The position numbers were made by a program, and so were the translations under genes. A stretch of 64,000 bases of DNA from CAWAHD01 sp963781785. GTDB taxonomy: Bacteria; Planctomycetota; Planctomycetia; Isosphaerales; Isosphaeraceae. Positions 19,469 through 28,846 of this stretch are shown one piece after another; the first letter of the stretch is position 1; each line of letters begins with the position of its first letter. The stretch is from contig CAWAHD010000002.1 of assembly GCA_963781785.1 (NCBI GenBank), positions 1,550,001-1,614,000 of the forward strand, written 5' to 3'. The notes under the pieces are model-generated. The model did not search any database, was not told the DNA's origin, and saw nothing but the letters and a program-made list of their open reading frames with translations.

Positions 19469-19806
19469 TGTGATGGAAGGGCCAAGGCGCAGCCACTTCG
19501 TCGCCGTGCCGAGTGAAGCGGCTGTGCTGCCGGGCGATGGCCAACTTCGTACTCCGGCCAGGCAGCGTCAGGCCTTCATCTCGGTGGCCGAGAGTCAGCG
19601 TCGCGCCCGGGTATGCCAGGCTCTGGGCGACCCGCACGCCAAGAACCTGACAACCCCAGGGCTCAATCATCGCAAGTTTTCGCATCGATGCGGTTGGCGG
19701 GAATAAGATTGTAAACCAGTAGGATGAGTGGTTGTAATTGAGAACCACGGGAGCCCGATGCGACTCCAAGACATGAGAAAGATCGACATTTGGTAGCCAT
19801 CGATTC
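19469..19806. other. Intergenic region with no recognised gene
   Basis: Open frames exist on the minus strand but show no motif or ribosome site. The end, just before 19807, is A/T-richer and may carry the kinase promoter. Confidence 0.35.
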
Positions 19807-22309
19807 ATGGATACGGATCGCAACCTTCTTTTCGGTGTGCTGGCGCTTCAGGCAGACCTGATCGACTCGCATCAGTTCGTCGAGGCCTGTACGCTCTGGA
19901 CCTCGCGGAAGAATGTGCCCCTGGCAGACCTGCTCATCGAGCGAGGTTGGATCGAGCCCCCCGATCGGCTGCATCTTGATTATCTGCTCGAGCGAAAGCT
20001 GAAAAAGTGCGGCGGGGATGCAAGGGCCACGCTCGCCTCGATTTCCACCGATGTCAAACGCTCATTGGCCGCCCTCGAAGACGCTGATATCCAGCAATCG
20101 CTGGCGGACTTACCTCGGTGCGATGGGTCGGATTCCGTTCAGACCGTCGATTACGCTCCCGATGTTCGGGAACGCTACAAACTCGCGCACCTGCACGCCA
20201 CGGGCGGCATCGGCCGGGTCTGGGTCGCCCGCGATATCCAACTGGGTCGCGACGTCGCACTGAAGGAATTGCGGCCCGAACGTGCGGCGAGCGCCGACAC
20301 GTGGGAGCGATTCCTCCGAGAAGCCCAGATCACGGGACAGCTCGAACACCCGGGTGTGATTCCCGTGTACGAGCTGTCGCGCCGGCCGGAGGATCATCAG
20401 CCATTTTACACGATGCGCTTGATCAAAGGCCGCACCCTGACCGAGGCGGTCCGGTGCTATCACGAACAGCGAGAACATGGGCGCACCGACTCCATGGAGT
20501 GGGTTCCGCTGTTGAACGCGTTCGTTACCGTGTGCAATACCGTCGCATTTGCCCACGCGCGGGGTGTGATTCACCGCGATCTCAAAGGCCAGAACGTGGT
20601 CCTGGGCGATTACGGGGAGGTGATTGTCCTGGATTGGGGCCTTGCCAAACTGGTCGAGCGCGCGGAGGACGAGAAGAGCGCTCCGCCGGTCGTCTTCGAT
20701 TTGCCGGGGTCCGGGACGGCTGACCTCACGATCCATGGTCAGGCACTGGGGACACCGTCTTACATGGCACCGGAGCAAGCGGCAGGCCGCGTCGACATGA
20801 TCACCGTCAAAACGGATGTTTATGGATTGGGCGCCCTCCTCTACGAGATCCTGACCGGCCGGCCGCCGTTTCACGGCCTGGATACCCAGGAGGTGCTGCG
20901 ACGGGTGCGCGAAGAAGCGCCGCTAGAGCCCAGACTGCGGAACCCAGACGTGCCTCCAGCCCTCGAGGACGTATGCCTGCGCGCTGGCCAAGCGCCCGGA
21001 GGACCGATTCGACTCGGCGAGCACGCTGGCCCAGGAAGTTCAGGGCTGGCAGGTCATCGAGCGGCAACAGGCCGAAGAGGCGCTGCGCCAGTCGGAAGCT
21101 CTCTATCATTCGCTTGTCGAGAACATCCCGCAGAACATTTACCGCAAGGACCTGGAGGGCAGGTTCACGTTTGCCAACCAGCGAATGTGCGCCACTCTGG
21201 GACTCTCGCAGGAGGCCGTGAACGGCAAGACGGATTTCGCGATCTTTCCGCCGGAGCTTGCCGAGAAATATCGGCGCGACGACCGGTGGGTCGTCGAGAC
21301 GGGCAGAACGTTCGAAACGGTGGAGGAGCAGGTCACCAAGAGCGGCGAGCAAGGTTTCGTGCATGTCGTGAAGACGCCCATCCACGATTCGCTCGGGCGG
21401 ATCGTTGGGACTCAGGGTATCTACTGGGACATCACCGAGAAAAAGCTCGCCGAAGAGGAGCTGCGCAAGTCGCGGGAGCGGTACGAGCTTGTCGTCCAGG
21501 GTTCCCAGGACGGTCTCTGGGATTGGAATGTCGCCTCGGGCGAAATCTATTTCTCGCCGCGGTATCAAACTATGCTCGGCTACAAGGACGACGAAATGCC
21601 GGGTCGCGTCGAGGACTGGATCGAGCTGATCCATCCCGACGATCGGACACGTGCGCTCGACGCACTGCACTCGTACTTTGAGGGAAAGACATCCATCTAC
21701 GAATCGGAGTTCCGTTTACGGCATCGGGACGGGTCCTATCGCTGGGTCTTGAGCCGGGGCGCGGCGCTCTTCGATGGCCAAGGGCGGCCGTATCGTGTGG
21801 CAGGCTCGCACGAGGACATCACCGGTCGGAAGCGTGCGGAGGAGGGTCTGCGCGACAGTGAGGAGCGCTACCGTGCGGTGATCGGTGCGATGACGGAGGG
21901 GATCCTGCTCCTGGATTCGACCGGCGAGATCCTGACCTGCAATACCAGCGCCGAGCAGATCCTCGGACTCTCGGCGCTTCAGGTCATCGGGCGGTCGGCG
22001 CGCGACCCGCGCTGGCATGCTCTCCACGAAGACGGCACGCGCTTCCCGGAGGACGAGTTTCCCGCAATCGTCACGTTGCGCACGGGCAATCCTTGCCGCG
22101 ACGTGGTCATGGGCGTGCACAAGCCGGACGGCACCTTGACGTGGATCTCGGTGAGCGCTCAGCCGCTGTTCCGACAGAAGGAGACCACTCCCTATGCCGT
22201 GATGGCGTCGTTCTCCGACATCACTGGCCGGAAACGGCTCGAGGAAGAGCTCGAGCAAGTTCGGGCCGACCTACATCGTCTCCGGAAGGAAATCGAACAG
22301 GTGTTGTGA
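19807..22309 (+). CDS. Ser/Thr protein kinase with three C-terminal PAS domains, frameshifted
   Basis: The N-terminal ~115 residues form a helical region with L-A-D-L-L-I-E-R-G-W-I. The Hanks-type kinase domain follows (20160-20990) with the Gly loop A-T-G-G-I-G-R-V-W, the catalytic Lys in V-A-L-K-E-L, H-R-D-L-K-G-Q-N, D-W-G in place of D-F-G (usual in this planctomycete subfamily) and A-P-E-Q-A. At 20983-20986 the frame changes: a lost CG pair in CGCGCG explains it and restores C-L-R-A-L-A-K-R-P-E-D-R-F. Then come three PAS domains (about 21090-21440, 21480-21840 and 21860-22240), each closed by a PAC-type D-I-T-x-K/R-K-x motif, and a short coiled-coil tail. A PAS-sensing soluble kinase is implied. 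No membrane segment is seen. Confidence 0.83.
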
Positions 22310-22447
22310 TCTGGCCGAGTGTCGATCCGGGGCGAGGCGAGCCTCTGTAAGCACGGCCACAGCCACCGATCTCTACAAGCGACTTTAGCCACGGATACAC
22401 GCTGATGGACGCAGATCAATGCAGCGATGGGGTCACCAGGACGGTCG

Positions 22448-22784
22448 TCAGGGTGGAGTGTCGGTGAAGTCGAGATCGAGGGCCCACGCGAGAGCCTTCT
22501 TGACGTCACTAAGTACTTGAGCGGGGAGCGTGCCGACTCTCCGCGCGAGTCGGATTGTCGGGAGCGAAGCGACGCCCTGAACGTTGGCAACGGAGCCTTT
22601 CTGGAGAAACCGAGTCCTGGGAATCCGCACCTCGTAGCCGCTCTGACGGTCTTGCGTGGTGATCGGTACGTACATGATAAGCGCGCGGGCGGATCCGGGT
22701 CATCCCGTGACACGATCATGAGTGGCCGAAACTTGGCGGCAAAGCCAAGCCCGCCAGCCAAACTTCACCGGGACGTGGGTTCAT
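22448..22784 (-). CDS. MazF/PemK-type toxin, carrying two single-base frameshifts
   Basis: MazF/PemK toxins are ribonucleases. The reconstructed start is M-N-P-R-P-G-E-V-W-L-A (ATG 22784), which is followed, after adding one G near 22752, by G-F-A-A-K-F-R-P-L-M-I-V-S-R-D-D. After adding one C near 22685, L-I-M-Y-V-P-I-T-T-Q and Y-E-V-R-I-P continue to the stop at 22448. The G-E-V-W and I-x-P-I-T-T segments are the fold's core strands. Its start lies inside the upstream antitoxin gene, typical of such pairs. Without the two repairs no functional toxin would be made. Confidence 0.7.
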
Positions 22785-23001
22785 CGAGGAGGTTCAACAC
22801 GTCCTGCTCGACCTTGCGAGATCGTACGAGATCAAGCAGTCCGTGGTCGGCCAGCTCGATGATTTCGACGACCTGAGCGGGGCCAAAGGGAGGCGGGCAA
22901 CGCAATTCGGCCAGTCGCTCGCTCTGCCAACGCCAATCAGCCAGAAACGCAGGGTGATAAGAGATGGAAGTGTTTCCCCTACCGGTCCTTCTCGCCGTCA
23001 A
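22765..23001 (-). CDS. Putative antitoxin partner of the MazF/PemK-type toxin
   Basis: A 78-residue acidic protein whose end overlaps the toxin start by about 20 bases in another frame. It contains S-Y-H-P-A-F-L-A-D-W-R-W-Q and an acidic helical C-terminus (V-V-E-I-I-E-L-A-D-H-G). No standard DNA-binding motif is visible. The antitoxin role is inferred from overlap and order. The start is uncertain because the first ten residues look unconserved. Confidence 0.5.
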   Translation of the reverse strand: MTARRTGRGNTSISYHPAFLADWRWQSERLAELRCPPPFGPAQVVEIIELADHGLLDLVRSRKVEQDVLNLLDEPTSR

Positions 23002-23116
23002 TGCGGATGTCGTTGTCGAGTGGGTGACGAATGATCTTCGCGGACATACCGGCCCCGGGTCACTCGATCAAGCGCACCCCTGCGGTCGACCGCAGGCTGA
23101 CAATGAATCCACCGCT

Positions 23117-23970
23117 CTACGAGCGAGTCACCACCGCCCTGCGCCGGCAGGCGTGGATTCCAAGTTGGTGACGCTTCTTCGCGACCGCGTCCGCGGACTT
23201 CCCTACCCGGCGGGCAATCTCCGGGTCGGGCGCCGTTCCCAGCAAGGCGATCTCATCGTCGGTCCAGGGCCGGGAGGCGCGCTGAAAACTCGGGATCCCT
23301 AGCTGGTATCGCTTGAAGATGACGGCGCGCCGGGGCACGTCCAACGCCTTGGCGATCGCTGCATCGGTATCGGTGCCGATCAAAGCGATCTCGTGCGGGG
23401 TCCAGCGGTGGCACGCAGGCAGACCGTGCTTCTCGGGATGCTGCCAGATTTCAAGACTCCGCTGAGACAGCGCACGCTTCCATTGCTCCGATTTCGGGCG
23501 CCGGGCGGCCTCAAGGAGACCTGCGGCTGCTTTGGGGTGGGCGGGTCGCCCAGTCATCATTTCCCGCCGCAGGGCGCGATACTCGGGAGATCGCTTGGCT
23601 TCATCGGCCATCGCGCGGACCTCCGGCGTGAGCGTCTCGGCCGCGTATTCGATGAGAAGCCGCTGAGTCCCGTGGTTGATCGCGGGCACACCGAGCGCCC
23701 GCCTCCATTCCCACACGGTATTCGCCGATACACCCCAGTGATGCATGACGGCGATCTCGGATTCCACGCGGACAGCGCGGACCAGGTCGCCGCAGAGGAT
23801 CGGTGATGGCGCAGTCCACGCCGAGCCGAGGGTCACTGAATCGGCGCATCCGTCATGCACCGGACCGCAACTTCGCGCCCCCGGTATTCGCAGGTCAGCG
23901 TATCGCCGACCCTACATTTCGGGGAAAAGTACGGACCGTACAGGAGCTTGAACCGCTCGGGGTCGATCAT
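23117..23970 (-). pseudogene. Myb/HTH-repeat DNA-binding-like protein, disrupted N-terminus
   Basis: The C-terminal ~90 residues hold two Myb/SANT-like units, each opening W-T-x-x-E-I-A-L-x-G-T and ending near F/K-K-R-x-Q-L-G-I. The middle has H-H-W-G-V-S-A-N-T-V-W-E-W-R-R-A-L-G-V, a helix-turn-helix pattern. The expected N-terminus (M-I-D-P-E-R-F-K-L-L-Y-G-P-Y from ATG 23970) is in another frame and meets a TGA (where TGG for Trp would fit) near 23836 and then a frameshift. Two separate defects argue for a decayed gene. Similar proteins occur in planctomycetes without known function. Confidence 0.6.
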
Positions 23971-24115
23971 GGCTGTGGCTGTGCTTCAGGATTGGCAGAA
24001 TGGCGCCGATGATTGCCGATAAAATACCGACGGCGAAAACGGCGAACAATGGAGTTGCATCCCAGCGCCGCCTCCAGTCGTCAAAACGATCCTGACGCTC
24101 GCTTGTGCGGCCCAT
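23912..24115 (-). CDS. Small single-span membrane protein
   Basis: A 67-residue ORF starting M-G-R-T-S-E-R-Q-D-R-F, with one hydrophobic segment (P-L-F-A-V-F-A-V-G-I-L-S-A-I-I-G-A) followed by H-S-H-S-H. It overlaps the start of the HTH-repeat gene downstream by about 60 bases, so its true end may be shorter. Function unknown. Confidence 0.45.
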   Translation of the reverse strand: MGRTSERQDRFDDWRRRWDATPLFAVFAVGILSAIIGAILPILKHSHSHDRPRAVQAPVRSVLFPEM

Positions 24116-24266
24116 TGTGACCTTCGTGGGGTTCTGTTCAAACGCCTTGGCACCGGTCCGAATAAAAGCCCCATCTGGCGAATGACCGGTACATCGTGTT
24201 GTTCTCGGATTCGAACATAAAGGCGCGAAGGACACGAAGAAGAAGTGAGGTGGACCCCTGAAACTG

Positions 24267-24276
24267 GACCACTCGG
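24267..24276 (+). repeat. Left inner terminal inverted repeat of the IS3-family element
   Basis: Ten bases, GACCACTCGG, are exactly inverted at 25476-25485. Outside this core the ends are only about 9/21 identical, so the right end may have decayed. Confidence 0.7.
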
Positions 24277-24321
24277 GATGTTAAACTGATCGAAGATCTC
24301 TTTTCCATTCCGAGGAGCGTC

Positions 24322-24612
24322 ATGAAAGGCACGAAAAAGCGATATCCGGCAGCCTTCAAGGCTCGGGGCGCTCTGGAGGCCGCCAAGCAGACAAGGACCC
24401 TCGCCGAGCTGGCAGGAAGGTATCAGGTTCATTCCGTCCAGATCAGTCAATGGAAGAAGGTACTCCTGGACGGCATCGAATCCTTGTGCCACGACGGACG
24501 CCGCCGCGACCACGACGAGAGCCAGGCGATTCAGGCCGAGCTCTACGAGCAGATCGGCCGGCTCAAGATGGAGGTCGAGTGGTCGAAGAAAAAAGCTGCC
24601 CGCTGGGGCTGA
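24322..24612 (+). CDS. IS3-family OrfA (HTH transposase subunit)
   Basis: 96 residues with an N-terminal helix-turn-helix: K-R-Y-P-A-A-F-K-A-R-G-A-L-E-A-A-K then L-A-E-L-A-G-R-Y-Q-V-H-S-V-Q-I-S-Q-W-K. A leucine-rich coiled region follows (I-G-R-L-K-M-E-V-E-W). It binds the element ends. It terminates at 24612 just after an A6 run at 24589-24594. Confidence 0.88.
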   Translation: MKGTKKRYPAAFKARGALEAAKQTRTLAELAGRYQVHSVQISQWKKVLLDGIESLCHDGRRRDHDESQAIQAELYEQIGRLKMEVEWSKKKAARWG

Positions 24613-25501
24613 CCTCAAGCGGGCCCTGATCGAACCAGAGAACTCTGATCTGAGCATCCGCAGGCAATGCGAACTCCTGGGCCTCAACCGTTCGAGCTGC
24701 TACCTCGTGCCGGCCACCGAGTCGGAGGAAGACCCGCGTCTGATGCGGCTGATCGACCAGCAGTTCCTGCGAACTCCGTTCTACGGCAGCCGACGGATGG
24801 CGGTGTATCTGGAGCGGGCCGGGGAGACGGTCTATCGCAAGCGCGTCCAGCGGCTCATGGCGGTGATGGGCCTGGGGCCCCTGTTCCCCAAACCACGGAC
24901 CACGACTGCGGCGCCGGACGCCCGGGTCTACCCCTACTTGCTCCGCGACCGGGTGCTGACCCACGCCGACGAGGTCTGGAGTTCGGACATCACCTATGTG
25001 CCGATGCGGCGTGGCTTCATGTACCTGACTGCGGTGATCGACTGGTTCAGCCGGTACGTGCTGTCGTGGCGCCTGTCGAACACGCTGGACGGGCGGTTCT
25101 GCCTGGAAGCGTTGGACGAGGCGTTAGCGATCAGCCGGCCGGAGATCTTCAATACCGACCAGGGGTCCCAGTTCACGGCGCAGGAATACACCAGCCGCCT
25201 GGAAGAGGTCCGGATCGCGGTGAGCCGGGACGGTCGCGGGCGGGCCTTGGACAACGTGTTCGTGGAGCGACTATGGAGGAGCGTCAAATACGAAGACATC
25301 TACATCTACAATTATGAGCGAGCCGCCGAACAGGAGTCGGGCCTGAGGGCCTACTTCCGGTTCTACGACGAGGAGCGTCCCCATCAGTCGCTGGGCTATC
25401 GGACTCCGGCCGAGGTCGATCGAGCCGGGTTTTGCGGAGGCTGGGAGAGGAAGGCCGGTGGCTCATCCCGCCCAGCCGAGTGGTCTTGTTCGCTGGGTTG
25501 A
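24596..25501 (+). CDS. IS3-family OrfB (DDE integrase)
   Basis: The coding frame starts at the A-run and reads L-P-A-G-A-D-L-K-R-A-L-I. The integrase core shows the DDE residues: D in W-S-S-D-I-T-Y-V, D in N-T-D-Q-G-S-Q-F, and E in N-V-F-V-E-R-L-W-R-S-V-K-Y-E-D, followed by Y-F-R-F-Y-D-E-E-R-P-H-Q-S-L-G-Y. The first ATG in frame (24707) would cut off the start. Fusion to OrfA needs one A fewer in the A6 run. The catalytic residues are intact. Confidence 0.88.
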   Translation: MPAGADLKRALIEPENSDLSIRRQCELLGLNRSSCYLVPATESEEDPRLMRLIDQQFLRTPFYGSRRMAVYLERAGETVYRKRVQRLMAVMGLGPLFPKPRTTTAAPDARVYPYLLRDRVLTHADEVWSSDITYVPMRRGFMYLTAVIDWFSRYVLSWRLSNTLDGRFCLEALDEALAISRPEIFNTDQGSQFTAQEYTSRLEEVRIAVSRDGRGRALDNVFVERLWRSVKYEDIYIYNYERAAEQESGLRAYFRFYDEERPHQSLGYRTPAEVDRAGFCGGWERKAGGSSRPAEWSCSLG

Positions 25502-25591
25502 GCAGCCTGGGCGTAGACACTCAGGCTGCCGCGAGGAACCGGTAAGCCGGAACGACCGAGGCCGTGCGCGGGGCACCCGGTTTGAGGAGCG

Positions 25592-25740
25592 ATGGTGGAG
25601 GGGGATAACGCCATCGCGTACGCGCACACCCGCGGCATCCTGCACCGGGACATCGAACCGGGCAACATCATCGTGGGCAAGTTGGGCGAGACGTTGGTGG
25701 TCGACTGCGGACTGGCCAAGCCGCTGGGACGGGTCATCAC
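25592..25740 (+). pseudogene. Fragment of a Ser/Thr kinase catalytic core
   Basis: About 48 residues align to the kinase catalytic loop: A-I-A-Y-A-H-T-R-G-I-L-H-R-D-I-E-P-G-N-I and V-V-D-C-G-L-A-K-P-L. Compared with working homologues the Lys after H-R-D-I is Glu and D-F/W-G reads D-C-G. Neither the Gly loop before it nor the C-lobe after it is present. It lies 85 bases beyond the IS3 element, which may have helped break it. This is a relic. Confidence 0.75.
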
Positions 25741-26137
25741 TGTCCGGGGCGAACGAGGTCGGCATTGGCGCGGCTTCTCAACTTGCAAGGGTGCACGCAC
25801 TTCATACCGATCGGATCAGTGGCGCAAGGCGCTACAGCCTATGCGTGCGCGGCTGTAACCGGTATCCTCCAGGAATCGAATCCGCCGAGCGTTGATCAAC
25901 TCCGGCTGTGGCCTCCGGGTCTTGGCCAATCGCTGTCGATAAGCATGGCTCCCGCGTAGGGAAGAGGATCCGGCGGGGCGATGGCCCCGATTTCCAGGGC
26001 GATGACACGATCTCACTCGAAACGGACATATCCCTGGAGCGAGACGGTGATCACCGGCGTCCAGACCGGGCCAGCCACCCGGACAGGTGGCAGTGCGGCA
26101 AACGGCCGACGCACCTCGGTCCAAGGAGACAACGACA

Positions 26138-28765
26138 ATGAGCGACCGCCCCAGCCACAACGTTGCTGGCCTGGACATCGACCTGGCCCGTCAGATCGAC
26201 GCGATCTGCCGCCGGTTCGAGGCCGACTGGCGGGCGGGGCAGCAACCGCGCCTCGAGGACTATCTGGACGACGTGCCTGGCGAACTTTGCCCCGCGCTCC
26301 GGACTGAGCTGGCGGCCCTGGAGCGCGAGCTGGGCCAGTCGGAGGGGCCCATGCCGGGCCCCGGGGCCGGCCTGACCACTCATCCGGAGCCCCCGACCGC
26401 ATCGCCAGCCCTCGCCGACGCTCCCACTGTGGCTCCCGAGGCTGCTGGCATTTCCCCACTCCCGGGGCTCGCGACGGCCGCCATTCACGAGGACGCCACC
26501 TTACCGCCGCGCCGTGACGGCGCGGTCGACCCGCCCGGATCCCCCCACGACCTGTCCACCGCTGTCGGGCCCGACCAGACCGCGGCCACGGCATCCAGTC
26601 CGTCCGAACCCACCCACATCCGCTATTTCGGCGACTACGAGATCACCCGCGAGCTGGCCCGCGGCGGCATGGGCGTCGTGTTCGAGGCCCGGCAGATGAG
26701 CCTCAACCGCAAGGTGGCGCTCAAGATGATCCTCGCCGGCCAGCTTGCTCATGAGACCGACGTCAAGCGCTTCTACACCGAGGCCGAAGCGGCGGCGAAT
26801 CTCGATCACCCCGGGATCGTCCCGATCTTTGAGGTCGGCCAACACGAGGGGCAGCACTACTTCTCGATGGGCTTCGTCGAGGGCCAGAGCCTGTCTCAGC
26901 GGTTGACCGAAGGGCCGCTTCCGCCCCGCGAGGCGGCTGCGCTGATGACCGCGGTTGCCGACGCGATCGACTATGCCCACCAGTGCGGCGTGATTCACCG
27001 CGACCTCAAGCCGGGCAACATCCTGCTGGACCAGAAAGGCAACCCGCGGGTCACCGACTTTGGGCTGGCGAAGAAGCTCGAGGGGGACAGCGGTCTGACC
27101 GGTTCGGGTCAGATCATGGGCACGCCCAGCTACATGCCGCCAGAGCAGGCCGGGGGCCAGCGAGCAGCAGTCGGGCCGGCGGCGGACGTGTACGCCCTGG
27201 GAGCGACGCTGTACGCTCTCATCACCGGCCGGCCGCCATTCCAGGCGGCCACGGCGATGGACACCGTGCTCCAGGTCTTGAGCGATGAGCCGGTCCCGCC
27301 GCGGCGGCTCAATGCGTCGATTCCGCGCGACCTGGAGACGATCTGTCTGAAATGCCTGGAGAAGGAACTGAGCCGACGCTACGCCAGCGCCGCGGCCCTG
27401 GCGGCCGACCTGCGCCGATTCCTCGCCGGCGAGCCGATCGCGGCGCGGCCGGTGACGCGGCTGGAGCGCCTGGCCAAGTGGGCGCGGCGGAAACCGACGC
27501 TGGCCGCCGCGTACACGCTGGGACTGCTGGCGGTGCTCCTGGGCGGGCTGGGGGGTGTGGCAGTGTGGCAGTGGCGGGCCGCGGAGAAGGCGCGGGAGCG
27601 CGAGACGCTGGCAAGGTCGAGCGCCGAGATGGCCCAGGCCGAGGCCGTCCTGGCACGGGATGCGGCCACGTCCGCCCAGGCCGAAGCCGAACGACAACGG
27701 GACCGGGCGGACGACGCCCGCAGCGTGGCCGACAAGGCCCGCGTCGCGGAGCAGAACGCCCGAGCCGAGGCTGAGAGACAGCGGGAGAAATTCGAGCGGT
27801 TCGACTATGGGCGGACCATTCAGGTGGCCCACCAAGACTGGCGGGACGACAACGTCCCCGCCACCCTGGCCTTGCTCGAGAGCACCCGGGCCGAACTCCG
27901 CGGCTGGGAGTGGCGATACGTCCATCGCCTCTGCCATTCCAACTTGCTCACGCTTAAGGGGCACACCGAGTACGTCAGTTCGGCGTCGTTCAGCCCGGAC
28001 GGCTCGCGGATCGTGACCGGGAGCTGCGACCAGACGGCGAAGGTGTGGGACGCCCGGCCAGTGAAGTACACGCTGCCGGTGAGGCAAGGCGAGACGCAGA
28101 TCGACCGGCAGAGCCAGAGTGCCGTTGGTACCGGGCCCTTGAGAAATCCGGGCTTTGAGGACGAGCTCAAGGGCTGGGAAACCGCCGTCTACGGTGCTCG
28201 CCCGACGATCGGCTTCGACTCGAGCGTTCTCAGGGAGGGCCGGCAATCGGTTCGCGTATCGGCTACCCAGCCCTCAGACACCGCCTTCGGCCAGGAAGTC
28301 ATGCTCGAGCCGGGGCAGTCCTACCATCTCGCCGGCTGGGTCCGGACGCGGGGACTCCAGCCCCCCGGTTCGCCAGTCTACGGGACGTTTCCAGTCCAGT
28401 TGTCGAAGGGACAGGGGACTAGAGCCAGCGGGACCAATCACGGGGGAGACACCGAGTGGACCGAAGTTACGATCACGTTCAAGGCGCCTGCCAGCGGACG
28501 TACCCGCATCTGCGCCTTCTTCGCCAGTTTCGGCAAAGACGGTTTTCGGCAACGTGCTCATTTACAGTCTCCTTTGACCGATACCATGATCGCCGAGCAT
28601 ACTACGGCCTGCAAACTTTGCGCGGATTGGTGTGCTAAGCGGGTACGCCTGGCCGCCGGCGGGGACGCGCCAGCCCTCTTCGGTGGTTCGGCTGCGCAGC
28701 GACTCAGAGTAGCGACGATGGACCTCCGGATTGAGTCGATCGCCTTGAATCGACTCACGGATTGA
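26138..28765 (+). CDS. Ser/Thr protein kinase with transmembrane helix, coiled coil, WD40 repeat and a carbohydrate-binding-like tail
   Basis: 875 residues starting at ATG 26138 after AAGGAGA. Residues 1-60 hold a helical segment (L-A-R-Q-I-D-A-I-C-R-R-F), then a Pro/Ala-rich linker. The Hanks kinase domain covers about 166-430, with G-G-M-G-V-V-F, V-A-L-K-M-I, H-R-D-L-K-P-G-N, D-F-G-L-A-K and M-P-P-E-Q-A. A transmembrane helix lies near 455-478, followed by a long charged coiled coil (485-560). Then comes one WD40 unit (G-H-T-E-Y-V to V-W-D-A-R, about 605-640) where homologues usually have many. It switches to a domain like CBM4/9: N-P-G-F-E-D, then W-x-R-x-R-G-L-Q. The last ~70 residues look unstructured and Cys-rich. 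The domain switch suggests a recombination-made tail. It is probably a membrane kinase with an extracytoplasmic tail. Confidence 0.82.
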   Translation: MSDRPSHNVAGLDIDLARQIDAICRRFEADWRAGQQPRLEDYLDDVPGELCPALRTELAALERELGQSEGPMPGPGAGLTTHPEPPTASPALADAPTVAPEAAGISPLPGLATAAIHEDATLPPRRDGAVDPPGSPHDLSTAVGPDQTAATASSPSEPTHIRYFGDYEITRELARGGMGVVFEARQMSLNRKVALKMILAGQLAHETDVKRFYTEAEAAANLDHPGIVPIFEVGQHEGQHYFSMGFVEGQSLSQRLTEGPLPPREAAALMTAVADAIDYAHQCGVIHRDLKPGNILLDQKGNPRVTDFGLAKKLEGDSGLTGSGQIMGTPSYMPPEQAGGQRAAVGPAADVYALGATLYALITGRPPFQAATAMDTVLQVLSDEPVPPRRLNASIPRDLETICLKCLEKELSRRYASAAALAADLRRFLAGEPIAARPVTRLERLAKWARRKPTLAAAYTLGLLAVLLGGLGGVAVWQWRAAEKARERETLARSSAEMAQAEAVLARDAATSAQAEAERQRDRADDARSVADKARVAEQNARAEAERQREKFERFDYGRTIQVAHQDWRDDNVPATLALLESTRAELRGWEWRYVHRLCHSNLLTLKGHTEYVSSASFSPDGSRIVTGSCDQTAKVWDARPVKYTLPVRQGETQIDRQSQSAVGTGPLRNPGFEDELKGWETAVYGARPTIGFDSSVLREGRQSVRVSATQPSDTAFGQEVMLEPGQSYHLAGWVRTRGLQPPGSPVYGTFPVQLSKGQGTRASGTNHGGDTEWTEVTITFKAPASGRTRICAFFASFGKDGFRQRAHLQSPLTDTMIAEHTTACKLCADWCAKRVRLAAGGDAPALFGGSAAQRLRVATMDLRIESIALNRLTD

Positions 28766-28846
28766 CGTGATTGACACGCAACTCCCGCGATTTCCGCCAC
28801 GATCCCACCCCTCGACGGCAAGGATACCGGCATGTAGCTTACGCCC

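Larger units (their letters stand above)
24246..25506 (+). mobile_element. IS3-family insertion sequence
   Basis: Two ORFs (orfA and the integrase orfB) are flanked by imperfect inverted ends. The left end begins TGAGGTGGACC at 24246. The inner ten bases GACCACTCGG (24267-24276) match exactly, inverted, CCGAGTGGTC at 25476-25485. By symmetry the right outer end falls near 25506, where it is poorly conserved. No clear 3-base target duplication was found. The element is about 1.26 kb, normal for IS3. Confidence 0.82.

Noticed and set aside
19500..19806. Minus-strand ORF near the kinase start (19182-19823)
   Set aside because: It is antisense to the end of the universal stress protein, lacks a ribosome site and matches nothing recognisable.
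24589..24612. Ordinary programmed -1 frameshift for the IS3 element
   Set aside because: The -1 frame ends at a stop within a few codons. Only the other frame leads to OrfB.
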